From: Kutzneria sp. 744
GTDB taxonomy: Bacteria; Actinomycetota; Actinomycetes; Mycobacteriales; Pseudonocardiaceae
Direction: 5' to 3'
Length of the DNA stretch: 45,932 bases
NCBI RefSeq assembly: GCF_000568255.1
Contig: NZ_KK037166.1
Coordinates: 4,849,799-4,895,730 of the forward strand
Shown piece by piece: positions 25,869 to 33,707 of the stretch. Below the pieces are notes generated by a model. It had not been told where the DNA came from. It worked only from the letters and a program-made list of their open reading frames with translations, and ran no database searches. Each line of letters begins with the position of its first letter. The first letter of the stretch is position 1. The position numbers and the translations under genes were made by a program.

Positions 25869-27347
25869 GTGTCACTCACCGTGCACGGGCCTGGGGGCCG
25901 TGCCGCGATCCTGCTGTCGGCGGGCGCGCTGCTGCTGGGCGCGGCCGCCTGTTCGACGTCCCATGCGGGCGCGTCGGGTACGGCGACCCTAACCATCGGG
26001 GGCAAGCAGATCGTCGATCCGGCGCGCCTGGAGGCCGATGGGGAACGGGAGTTGGCCTACACGGTCGGCTTCGGCTACGTCTCGCCGTCCGGGACCGGGC
26101 TGCCGCGCTGCTGGTTCGCCCAGCTCGGGCTGTCCGGCTCGGTGGACGAGCGGCTGTGGTGCGGCCCGGTGCAGGTGCCGGGCAGCCCGCCGACCAACGC
26201 CTGGGTCCCGATCGCCATGAAGAAGACCGGCGAGAACGACACCCAGATCCAGCTCCAGGTGCAGCCGCCGGACGTGCCGCTCCCGGGCAACCGCAGCACG
26301 CCGGTCAGCGACAGCCTCATCCGCGCGGACGGCACCACCACGAGCCCGAAGGCCGTGGTCAACCGCACCGCCAGCGCCAACTTCGTGGCCGTGCTGGCCG
26401 ACTCCGAGCACAAGTCGAACGCCGATCTCGGCCTCACCGACCCGGCCACCCTGCGCGTGCACGACGACCTGCTCGCGGTGAACGCCACCGGCTACGGCCG
26501 GCCGAGCAGCTTCCCGATCGGCGACGGCGCGACCCTCATCCCGGGCAAGGGCATCCAGCTGCGGGTGCTGCGCCTGCACGTGGAACGCTCGGGCAAGACC
26601 GATCCCGCGTTCTCGGCGCAGCAGTGGACGGGCTGGCATCCGCAGCAGTCGACGCTGTCGCTGGTGGTCGAGGGTCGTCGGACGGTGTTGTCGCCGGACC
26701 GGCTGCCCGACTCCGGGGACGTGTTCCTGATCTACGCCGTGCCGGACAAGGCGGAGCCGGGGGAGTCGCTGATCCTCGGCAGCGTCGGCGCGAACTCGCT
26801 GGAACAGCCGGTGCGGATCCCGGACGGCAAGCGCGCGGCCAAGGCCCCGGACTCGCTGGCGACGGCCAGCGGCGTGAGCAAGGTGCCGGCCAACGCCACC
26901 CAGAAGTTCGTGGCCAGGACGATCGTCCCCTACGGCGGCCTGCCGGCCGGCGATCACGCCGCCGAGCTGACCGTGACCGGCGTGCGGCTGGGCCGGCAGC
27001 GGCCGATCAAGCTGGACAGCGGCGACTACCAGCTGGTCACCGAGACTACCGACGGCAAGGCGCTGCTGGAGGTGGCGATCAGGACGACCGGCCAGCTGCC
27101 GGCGATCATGGGCGGCCCGGTCACCAAGAACTCCTTCGCCATGACGCTGCCCGACGGCTCCAGGGCCAAGCTGGTCGGCGTCCGCTACGACGGCGACCTG
27201 CTGCCGGCCGCGCTGGTGTTCGAGGTGCCGGCCGACGTCAAGTCGGTGAAGATCGGCGTGAGCGTCGGTTCCGTCCAGGTGTCCGCCCTCGGGCGCGTGG
27301 ACCTGACCGCCACCGGCGCGATCGACCTGCCCCTGGACTTCGGATGA
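25869..27347 (+). CDS. Large secreted lipoprotein of unknown function
   Basis: A 492-residue protein with a signal peptide ending LLLGAAAC (lipidated Cys at about residue 28), so it is membrane-anchored on the outer face. The mature part is beta-rich with no catalytic motif I recognise; there are a pair of Cys residues early (PRCWFAQLGLSGSVDERLWCGP) that could form a disulphide. Segments such as RTIVPYGGLPAGDHAAELTVTGVRLG resemble immunoglobulin-like strands. GGAGG is 4 nt before the GTG start. It is the first gene of a two-gene unit with a LysR regulator (ATGA overlap), an unusual pairing. Function unknown. Confidence 0.82.
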   Translation: MSLTVHGPGGRAAILLSAGALLLGAAACSTSHAGASGTATLTIGGKQIVDPARLEADGERELAYTVGFGYVSPSGTGLPRCWFAQLGLSGSVDERLWCGPVQVPGSPPTNAWVPIAMKKTGENDTQIQLQVQPPDVPLPGNRSTPVSDSLIRADGTTTSPKAVVNRTASANFVAVLADSEHKSNADLGLTDPATLRVHDDLLAVNATGYGRPSSFPIGDGATLIPGKGIQLRVLRLHVERSGKTDPAFSAQQWTGWHPQQSTLSLVVEGRRTVLSPDRLPDSGDVFLIYAVPDKAEPGESLILGSVGANSLEQPVRIPDGKRAAKAPDSLATASGVSKVPANATQKFVARTIVPYGGLPAGDHAAELTVTGVRLGRQRPIKLDSGDYQLVTETTDGKALLEVAIRTTGQLPAIMGGPVTKNSFAMTLPDGSRAKLVGVRYDGDLLPAALVFEVPADVKSVKIGVSVGSVQVSALGRVDLTATGAIDLPLDFG

Positions 27348-28231
27348 CGCACGAGCAGCTCGCCGCGGGACTGGCCCCCAGGCTCGCCCTGCTGCGGGCG
27401 CTCGCCGCCGAGCAGCACGTCACGCGGGCGGCCGACCGCCTCGGCGTGCCGCAGCCGACGGTCAGCCGCTGGCTGGCCACGCTCAGCGCCGAGCTGGGCA
27501 CGCCCGTGATCGTCCGCAACGGGCGGGGTGTGCGGCTGACCCGGGCCGGGCAGATCCTGGCCGAGGCTGCCGAGCAGGCGCTGGGCGTGCTGGAGGCGGG
27601 CTGCCGCCGGGCCATCGGCGAGGCCGATCCGGAGCGCGGGCAGGTGGTGCTGGCCTTCCTGCACACCATGGGCGGGGTGCGGGTGCCGGAGCTGCTGCGG
27701 GCGTTTCGCACCGAGCACCCCAAGGTGCAGTTCGCCCTGGAGCAGGCCGCGCACGAGGAGATGCTGACCCGGGTCCGGGCCGGCGACGTCGACCTGGCGT
27801 TGACCGCTCCGCTGCCGGTCGGCCAGGCCGACCTGGGGTGCCAGCCGCTGTACGAGCAGCCACTGCTACTGACCGTGCCGACCGGGCATCCGATGGCCGA
27901 CCGGCGCCGAGTGCGGCTGGCTGATGTGGCCGAGGAGCAGTTCGTCGGCATGAAGGCCGGCTACGGCCTGCGCCGCATCACCGACGGCCTCTGCCAGCAG
28001 GCCGGCTTCCTGCCCGTGCTGGCTTTCGAGGGCGAGGAGGTCGACACGGTGCGCGGTCTCGTCGCCGCCGGTCTCGGTGTCGCCCTGCTGCCGCAGTCCG
28101 ACACCGCGTTGAACGGCGTCGTCGAGCTGGCGCTCACCCCGTCGGCCAGCCGCACCATCGGCCTGGTCTGGTCGGCCGCTGTGCCCTTGCCGCCCGCCGT
28201 GGAACTCTTTCGTGCCTTCGTCACAGCGTAA
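27344..28231 (+). CDS. LysR-family transcriptional regulator
   Basis: A 295-residue LysR regulator. The N-terminal winged helix (RLALLRALAAEQHVTRAADRLGVPQPTVSRWLATLSAELGTPVIVRNGRGVRLTRAGQ) is followed by a periplasmic-binding-protein-like effector domain (GQVVLAFLHTMGGVRVPELLRAFRTEHPKVQFAL, VDLALTAPLP, VDTVRGLVAAGLGVALLPQ). These features resemble the group that controls hydrogen-peroxide or transporter genes, but the target is not adjacent. The ATG overlaps the lipoprotein stop as ATGA, so both genes are co-translated. LysR genes are usually divergent from their targets, so this layout is atypical. Confidence 0.92.
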   Translation: MTHEQLAAGLAPRLALLRALAAEQHVTRAADRLGVPQPTVSRWLATLSAELGTPVIVRNGRGVRLTRAGQILAEAAEQALGVLEAGCRRAIGEADPERGQVVLAFLHTMGGVRVPELLRAFRTEHPKVQFALEQAAHEEMLTRVRAGDVDLALTAPLPVGQADLGCQPLYEQPLLLTVPTGHPMADRRRVRLADVAEEQFVGMKAGYGLRRITDGLCQQAGFLPVLAFEGEEVDTVRGLVAAGLGVALLPQSDTALNGVVELALTPSASRTIGLVWSAAVPLPPAVELFRAFVTA

Positions 28232-28251
28232 CGCCGGCACCCCCCTTGTTT

Positions 28252-28304
28252 GTCACATGCGCTTCCTATGTGGCGCCAGATGCCACATAGGAAGCGCATG
28301 TGGC
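28252..28304. repeat. Dispersed palindromic repeat, copy 2
   Basis: Arms of 23 nt with one G-T wobble surround the loop GCCAGAT. Outer CACCCCC/GGGGGTG sequences extend the stem. It lies between the convergent LysR and pepA genes. Confidence 0.9.
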
Positions 28305-28317
28305 AGAAGAGGGGGTG

Positions 28318-30119
28318 TCAGGCGTAGTTCTGTGCGAATCTCACTAGGGTGCGCGCCGCGAAGCCGGTGGCGCCGGGGACGACCTCGTCGTAGGTGGACT
28401 CGGAGCGGGCGGGGCCGGCGATGTCGAGGTGGGCCCAGGGCAGCTGGCCGCTGAACTCGCGCAGGAAGAGGGCGGCGGCGATGGCGCCGGGGCCGCCGGG
28501 GGCCTGCTTGACGTCGGCGATGTCGCTGCGCACGGAGTCCGCGAGGTCCTCCAGCAGCGGCATGCGCCAGTGCGCCTCGCCGACCTCGGAGCCGGCGGTG
28601 ATCAGCTGCTCGGCGAGGGAGTCGGTGGTGGCGAACAGGCCGCCGGTGCGCACGCCCAGCGACACCTTCATGGCGCCGGTGAGGGTGGCGACGTCGACCA
28701 GCACGTCCGGGGAGTGCTTGCGCACGGCCCAGGTCATGGCGTCGGCCAGCACCATGCGGCCCTCGGCGTCGGTGTTGGCGACCTCGGTGGTCTTGCCGCC
28801 GTAGTGGGTCACCACGTCGCCGGGGCGGTAGGCGGTGCCGGACACGTGGTTCTCCGCGCACGGCACGAGACCGGTGACACGAAGGGGCAGTTTCAGTGCG
28901 GCCACCGCAAGCAGGGCGGCGATCACCGCGGCCCCGCCGGCCATGTCGGTACGCATCAGGTGCATGCCGTCGGCGGGCTTGATCGAGATGCCGCCGGTGT
29001 CGAAGGTGATGCCCTTGCCCACGAACACCAGATGCGGCGCCTTGGCCGAGCCGCGTGGACGCCACGTCAACTCCACGAACCGAGGCGGCCGCGCGGAGCC
29101 GCAGCCGACGGCCAGCACGCCGCCGAAGCCCTGCTCGGCCAGCCACTTCTCGTCACGGACGGCGGCGGTCAGCCCGGTCACGCCCTCGGCCAGCCGCGCG
29201 GCGGCGCCGGCCAGCCAGGCCGGATCCTTCACATTGGACGGCGTGTTGGCGAGGTCCCGGGTCAACGCGGTCGCGGCGGCGAGGACCAGCGCCTCGGCCA
29301 CGGCGTCGGCCACCGGAGCGGATGTGACGAGCAGCACTGACTTCGTGCGGGCGTCCGGCGTGTCGCCGGTGACCTTGAACCGGTAACCGCCCAGCGCGAG
29401 GCCCAGCGCGAACGCGCCGGCCTGCTCGGCGGTGACGTCCTCGGGCAGCAGCACCTGGTAGCGGGCGAGCTCGCGCTCGTCGGCCGCGCGGACCAGCGCG
29501 GCGCCGGCGGACCGCCCCAGGGGACGAAGAAACATACACTTTCGAGTGAAAGGTGTCGTTGTTATGACTGAGCGACAATAAATGTCCAACAGATGAGTCC
29601 CCTGTATAATAATTGGCTGCAGTCGGCACGCGTAATATTAGTACTGTAGGCGAATGGAGTGTCGACCACACTTCCGAAGGGTATAACGAAGTTTCTCGAG
29701 GCCCGGAGTGACGCAGCGACGGACGCCTTCCCGGTACTTACTCTAGCCAGTGATTGCACACGGTCCAGATGCGTCTCGACATTCTTTATCACTGAATAGT
29801 TACGAGCCACTCCGGACCACGAGGTGGGTCGGCTACCCTCTGGAAAAGGATAACGTTCGGGACTTCCATACGGAGGAGAGGTTGACGAGAGAATATCCTA
29901 CAGTAACCGGTACGGGAAGGAATAATTCAGCCTTATTCACTACCGTTGACCACACCTAGTTTAGGACCCGGCGTGATCTTGATTAACTCTGATGGCGTTT
30001 CCATCGAATTTCTGCGGGCCGTCGGTGACGATCACCACCGCCGGGAGGCTGCGACGCGGGGCCGCGGCGACCTCGATCGCGGGCAACGGGGTTGGCACGG
30101 CGGGCGCCGTCGAGCGCAC
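28318..30119 (-). pseudogene. pepA: Leucyl aminopeptidase (M17), interrupted near the N-terminus
   Basis: The C-terminal part (28318 to about 29530) encodes a normal M17 metallo-aminopeptidase: LVFVGKGITFDTGGISIKP (Lys and Asp metal ligands), NTDAEGRMVLADAM (active-site Asp, Glu, Arg), and the N-terminal macro-like domain beginning LRPLGRSAGAALVRAADERELARYQ. The missing beginning is found about 470 bp away: GTG at 30119 with GGAGG 6 nt upstream encodes RSTAPAVPTPLPAIEVAAAPRRSLPAVVIVTDGP. The two parts are in different frames and separated by low-GC sequence, so no full enzyme can be made unless the insert is removed or absent in the real genome. M17 enzymes remove N-terminal residues from peptides in the cytosol. 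Confidence 0.82.
29533..30000. other. About 470-bp insert of anomalous composition within pepA
   Basis: A hand count gives 242 G+C in 480 bases for 29521-30000 (50%), against roughly 70% elsewhere. The four bases are about equally used, stop codons are frequent in all frames, and no terminal inverted repeats or target duplication are visible. Two open frames (29562-29810 minus, 29750-29959 plus) show no codon bias or recognisable protein. Exact borders are uncertain by about 15 bp on each side. It may be foreign DNA, an assembly chimera or artificial sequence. Confidence 0.75.
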
Positions 30120-30203
30120 GGAGAACCTCCAGCAGGGAAACGAATTCTGCCCCGGCTCCACGAGGGAAACCGGGGCTCGGGGCACAGCACGCGGGGGCGG
30201 CGT

Positions 30204-30371
30204 CTAGCCCACGACGCCCTTGAGGGCATCGCCCAGTTCGCTCGCCTCCTCCGCCGACATCTCGACGACGAGGCGCCCACCACCTTCGAGGGGCACCCGC
30301 ATCACGATGCCTCGCCCCTCCTTGGTGACCTCAAGGGGACCGTCGCCGGTCCTGGGCTTCATGGCCGCCAT
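30204..30371 (-). CDS. DUF3117 small conserved protein (Rv1211 type)
   Basis: A 55-residue protein starting MAAMKPRTGDGPLEVTKEGR and continuing with IVMRVPLEGGGRLVVEMSAEEASELGDALKG, which matches the actinobacterial DUF3117 family over its whole length. GGGAG lies 6 nt before the ATG. The fold is probably a small beta sheet plus helix; the function is unknown. It stands between tagA and glgM/pepA-side genes, as Rv1211 does in M. tuberculosis. The 235 bp upstream (30372-30606) contain no gene and presumably its promoter. Confidence 0.88.
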   Translation of the reverse strand: MAAMKPRTGDGPLEVTKEGRGIVMRVPLEGGGRLVVEMSAEEASELGDALKGVVG

Positions 30372-30606
30372 AGCGTGCTCCCTCCATCTGTCCAGCTCGG
30401 CCCGACCGCCTCCCAGCCTGCCGGGTCACGTCCATTCTCCCCCATCCGCCATCGGGCGTGAAACCGAACCGATCTTTTCGGCCGCACGCCGCCGGCACCA
30501 TCTTGGCAAGTCAGGCCCCCTGCCGCCGAGGCGGCACGCCGGGCGGCGCCCGTACGGGCCCACGCGCGCACCCCTGCACTCACCCTCGGATGTCCGGTGT
30601 GGACGG

Positions 30607-31158
30607 TCAGCGGCGGGCCCGCCAACAGGCGGCGATGTGGTCGTCGACCATGCCGGTGGCCTGCATCAGCGCGTAGCACGTGGTGGGCCCGACGAAGGCG
30701 AACCCGAGCTTGCGCAAGGCCTTGGCCATCGCCGTCGACTCGGGCGTGACCGCCGGCACGTCGGCGACGGTGCGCGGGCGACGGCGGCGGCCGGTCGGCG
30801 CGAACGACCACAGCAGGTCGTCCAGCGGCTGGTCCAGACCGTTGACCACGCCGGCGTTGCGGACGGCGGCGGTGATCTTCTGCCGGTTGCGCACGATGCC
30901 GGTGTCGGCCATCAGCCGCTCCACGTCGGCCTCGTCGTAGGCGGCGACCTTCTTCGGATCAAAATGATCGAAAGCGGCCCGGAACGCCTCGCGCTTGCGC
31001 AGGATGGTGATCCACGACAGGCCCGACTGGAAGCCCTCCAGGCTGAGCCGCTCGAACATCTCGGGCACACCGCGCAGTTCGACGCCCCACTCCTCGTCGT
31101 GATAGCGCTGGTAGTCCTCTGTGGAGTCACCCCACGGGCAGCGGACCGGTGTGGTCAC
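30607..31158 (-). CDS. tagA: DNA-3-methyladenine glycosylase I
   Basis: A 183-residue base-excision repair enzyme that removes 3-methyladenine from alkylated DNA. The family signatures CPWGDSTEDYQRYHDEEWGV (zinc-binding Cys and His near the N-terminus), LSLEGFQSGLSWITILRKREAFRAAFDHFD (helix-hairpin-helix region, catalytic Glu) and LRKLGFAFVGPTTCYALMQATGMVDDHI (C-terminal zinc ligands) are intact. Its GTG start overlaps the stop of the upstream coiled-coil gene by 4 bp (GTGA), making it the last gene of folP2-gpgS-(coiled-coil)-tagA. Confidence 0.95.
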   Translation of the reverse strand: MTTPVRCPWGDSTEDYQRYHDEEWGVELRGVPEMFERLSLEGFQSGLSWITILRKREAFRAAFDHFDPKKVAAYDEADVERLMADTGIVRNRQKITAAVRNAGVVNGLDQPLDDLLWSFAPTGRRRRPRTVADVPAVTPESTAMAKALRKLGFAFVGPTTCYALMQATGMVDDHIAACWRARR

Positions 31159-31466
31159 CGGGCGTTCTCCTCCACCGACAGCCGCTCCTCCAGCTCCGCC
31201 ACCCTGGCCCGCAGCTCGGTCACCTCGCGGCCGAGGCGGTCAAGGGCCCAGTCGACCTCGGACATCTTGTAGCCGCGGAACACCTGCTGGAAGCGCAGGT
31301 CCTGGACGTCCTGCTCGGTGACCGCGTCGGCGGGCAGCCGCGTCGGCGACGCGCCCGGCGGCAGCGGGGCGAGCTCCTCGCCGCGGCCGAACACCAGCGA
31401 CGCGGCCAGGAACACCACGCCGGCCACCACGGCCATCACGACGAGGTAGATGAGTACGGTGGTCAC
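31155..31466 (-). CDS. Small membrane-anchored coiled-coil protein, DivIVA-like domain (Rv1209 type)
   Basis: A 103-residue protein with an N-terminal membrane helix (VLIYLVVMAVVAGVVFLAASLVFG, residues 4-27), a linker, and a DivIVA-type motif (VQDLRFQQVFRGYKMSEVDWALDRLGREVTELRARVAELEERL) ending in a coiled coil. This motif occurs in proteins placed at the cell pole or septum. Both ends overlap neighbouring genes by 4 bp (GTGA), so it is translationally coupled to gpgS and tagA. Its cellular role is unknown. Confidence 0.85.
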   Translation of the reverse strand: MTTVLIYLVVMAVVAGVVFLAASLVFGRGEELAPLPPGASPTRLPADAVTEQDVQDLRFQQVFRGYKMSEVDWALDRLGREVTELRARVAELEERLSVEENAR

Positions 31467-32437
31467 GCCTTCGATCGTGGCACGTCCGGGGCCACCCGTG
31501 CACGGGGGTCGTCCGAAACCCGCCCGCCGCGCCCGCGCAGGGTCCGCATCGGCGGCCGGTCGGCGGTCGACACGGTGGTCGGATCCGGCAGCCATTCGCC
31601 GTCCACCTGCACGAACTGCGTGAGCACGGTGGCCTCGCCGACGTCGCTACCACATCGGGCCAGTGCCGTGCCGAGAATCTGGCTGGCCATCGCGCCCAGC
31701 TGCGACAGCGACCGGTTCCGGTGCTTGCGCACGCCCAGGTTCACCTGGGCCAGGCCGTCCAGTCCGTACAGGGCGTGCGTGTCGATCAGCAGCCCGATCT
31801 CCACGCCGTAGCCGGCGGCGAAGGGCACGGACTCCAGAAGTTCGCGCGTGGCGGCGTACTCGCCGCCGAGCGGTTGCACCACGCCGGACAATTCCGGCCG
31901 CAGCGCCGCGATCACCGGGCGGGCCAACAGCTCGGTGACCCGGCCGCCGCCGGTGCTCTCCAGCCGCAGCGGACGGCGGTAGAAACCCTTGACCAGGTGC
32001 ACTCCCGCTTCGGTCAGCAGCGGGCCGAGCAGCGCCGGCACGAAGGCCGGGTCGGGGTCGACGAGATCGGAGTCGAGGAACACGACAAGATCCCCGGTGG
32101 TCGCGGCCAGCGAGCGCCAGAGGACTTCTCCCTTGCCCGGTAACGGTTCCAGCTCGGGTAGGACGTCGGTGCGCAGCACCACCCGCGCGCCGGCGGCCCG
32201 CGCCTTCTCGATGGTCCGGTCGGTCGAGCCGGAGTCGATCACGACCAGTTCGTCCACGAGCGAGCCCAGCAGCGGCCGAACGGCGGCCACCACACGGCCG
32301 ACCGTCCCCTCTTCGTCCAATGCGGGCAGCACCACGCTCACGGTGCGATCACCCTTGGCGCGCACCAGTTCCGGCACCGTCCACCCGGGTTCCTGCCAGG
32401 TGCGCTCGCGGAACCACCGCTCGGTGGCCCCCAGCAT
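31463..32437 (-). CDS. gpgS: Glucosyl-3-phosphoglycerate synthase
   Basis: A 324-residue GT81 glycosyltransferase, the same length as the mycobacterial enzyme. It transfers glucose from NDP-glucose to 3-phosphoglycerate, the first step toward methylglucose lipopolysaccharides. GT-A motifs: VSVVLPALDEEGTVGRVV, ELVVIDSGSTDRTIEKARAAGARVV, GEVLWRSLAATTGDLVVFLDSDLVDPDP (DxD metal site) and VKGFYRRPL; the acceptor region PLGGEYAATRELLESVPFAAGYGVEIGLLIDT follows. The ATG shares one base with the folP2 stop (TGATG), so it is coupled to folP2. Confidence 0.95.
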   Translation of the reverse strand: MLGATERWFRERTWQEPGWTVPELVRAKGDRTVSVVLPALDEEGTVGRVVAAVRPLLGSLVDELVVIDSGSTDRTIEKARAAGARVVLRTDVLPELEPLPGKGEVLWRSLAATTGDLVVFLDSDLVDPDPAFVPALLGPLLTEAGVHLVKGFYRRPLRLESTGGGRVTELLARPVIAALRPELSGVVQPLGGEYAATRELLESVPFAAGYGVEIGLLIDTHALYGLDGLAQVNLGVRKHRNRSLSQLGAMASQILGTALARCGSDVGEATVLTQFVQVDGEWLPDPTTVSTADRPPMRTLRGRGGRVSDDPRARVAPDVPRSKA

Positions 32438-33315
32438 CAGGCCAGCGCCCGCAGCACGGCAGCCGGCGGGCGGGTGCCGGCGATGCTCGCCACCATGTCC
32501 AGCACCTGCCGGGTCTGCCTGACCTGGTGCGCGCGGAACACCCGAGCGCCGCTCCAGGCCGCGACGGCGGTGGCGGCCAGCGTGCCGTCGACCCGCTCCT
32601 CCAGGCCGACGCCCAGCGTCTCGCCGACGAAGTCCTTGTTGGACAACGCCATCAGCACCGGCCATCCGGTGCCGACGAGTTCGTCCACCCGGCGCAGCAG
32701 TTCCAGTCCGTGCCAGGTGTTCTTGCCGAAGTCGTGGGTCGGGTCGATGAGCACGCCGTCGGCCGGCACGCCCAGCGCCACCATGCGCTCCGCCGCGGCG
32801 GCGAGTTCCTCGGCGACTTCGGCCACTACGTCCCGATAGCGCGGCCGGAAGGGATCGGTGCGCGGCGGCAGGCCGCCGGTGTGCGAGCAGACGATGCCGA
32901 CGCCGTGCTCCGCCGCGATCTCGGCCAGCCGCGGGTCCGCCCCGGCCCAGGTGTCGTTGATCAGGTCCGCGCCCTCGTGGCAGACCTGGGCGGCGACCTC
33001 GTGCCGCCAGGTGTCCACGCTGATCACGACGTCCGGATGACGTTCGCGAACTGCCGCCACGAAAGGAACCACGCGGCGGGCTTCCTCCGCAGCGTCGACG
33101 GTCTCGCCCTGGGAGCCGGCGCGCACGCCGCCGATGTCGATGATGTCCGCGCCGTCGGCGACAGCCACGTCCACGGCGGCCATCGCGGCATCCACCGCGA
33201 AAGTGGCGCCGCGGTCGTAGAAGGAGTCGCGCGTCCGGTTGACGATGGCCATGACCAGCGCACGGTCGGCGCCGACCTGCCTGGTCCCGAATCGCAACGG
33301 TCGCACAACGGTCAT
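32437..33315 (-). CDS. folP2: Dihydropteroate synthase paralogue FolP2
   Basis: A 292-residue TIM-barrel protein of the DHPS family. The first signature reads VMAIVNRTRDSFYDRG where true DHPS has NVTxDSFSDGG, and the second reads GADIIDIGGVRAGSQGE in place of the ESTRPG substrate loop. The pterin-site part (VVISVDTWRHEVAAQVCHEGADLINDTWAG) is kept. This is the FolP2 type; in mycobacteria FolP2 lacks detectable DHPS activity, so a role in methylglucose lipopolysaccharide metabolism has been suggested from its place beside gpgS. ATG 33315 is chosen; it lacks a strong ribosome site. Confidence 0.92.
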   Translation of the reverse strand: MTVVRPLRFGTRQVGADRALVMAIVNRTRDSFYDRGATFAVDAAMAAVDVAVADGADIIDIGGVRAGSQGETVDAAEEARRVVPFVAAVRERHPDVVISVDTWRHEVAAQVCHEGADLINDTWAGADPRLAEIAAEHGVGIVCSHTGGLPPRTDPFRPRYRDVVAEVAEELAAAAERMVALGVPADGVLIDPTHDFGKNTWHGLELLRRVDELVGTGWPVLMALSNKDFVGETLGVGLEERVDGTLAATAVAAWSGARVFRAHQVRQTRQVLDMVASIAGTRPPAAVLRALA

Positions 33316-33707
33316 CGTGCCACGACGCGCCCGATCCACCTGTTTGGAGTAATGTCCATCACTGTTGCCGGAACAAATAACTGCTCCGACAACACGGCGA
33401 CCCTCCTGTATGCCACAGGGGTCGAAGAGAGGGCAAATCGCGGCCGGATGATCAGTGTCCGCCGTTGTCCCCCGGCCGGGTATTCCGCCCGAGTCCCCCA
33501 CCCGCGCTTTTACCCATTCGGCCTAGTCAATCGACACCGCCGGGTGATACCGATTACCGGAAATTGGTCCACCCGAACGAGGGCACGGCCCGTGAGATCT
33601 CCGTTTGCCGGGCTAGCCTCGGTCGGGCCGAGGCGATCCACGAGCTGGAGGGGGCGCACTTCCGCTCGATGTCGCGGCGCACAACACAAGATCAATAAGG
33701 AGAGACC
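33316..33707. promoter_or_regulatory. 392-bp divergent intergenic region folP2 / Asn-Gly repeat protein
   Basis: No gene is evident. It holds a 9-bp stem with one mismatch (33364-33372/33385-33393), a TAGCCT -10-like box at 33614-33619 followed by a small hairpin CTCGG/CCGAG (33618-33632), and AAGGAGA directly before the GTG at 33708. The GC content is somewhat lower than in the genes. Confidence 0.4.

Noticed and set aside
29518-29604. Hammerhead-like arrangement at the left end of the pepA insert: arms CAGGGGAC/GTCCCCTG, an inner hairpin and AGATGAG.
   Set aside because: The core would need CTGATGA and a single GAAA; both differ. The left arm is pepA coding sequence, so the pairing is most simply chance.
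29562-29959. Two open frames of 82 and 69 codons in the pepA insert.
   Set aside because: Frames of this length are expected in 50% GC sequence; no ribosome site, motif or codon bias supports them.
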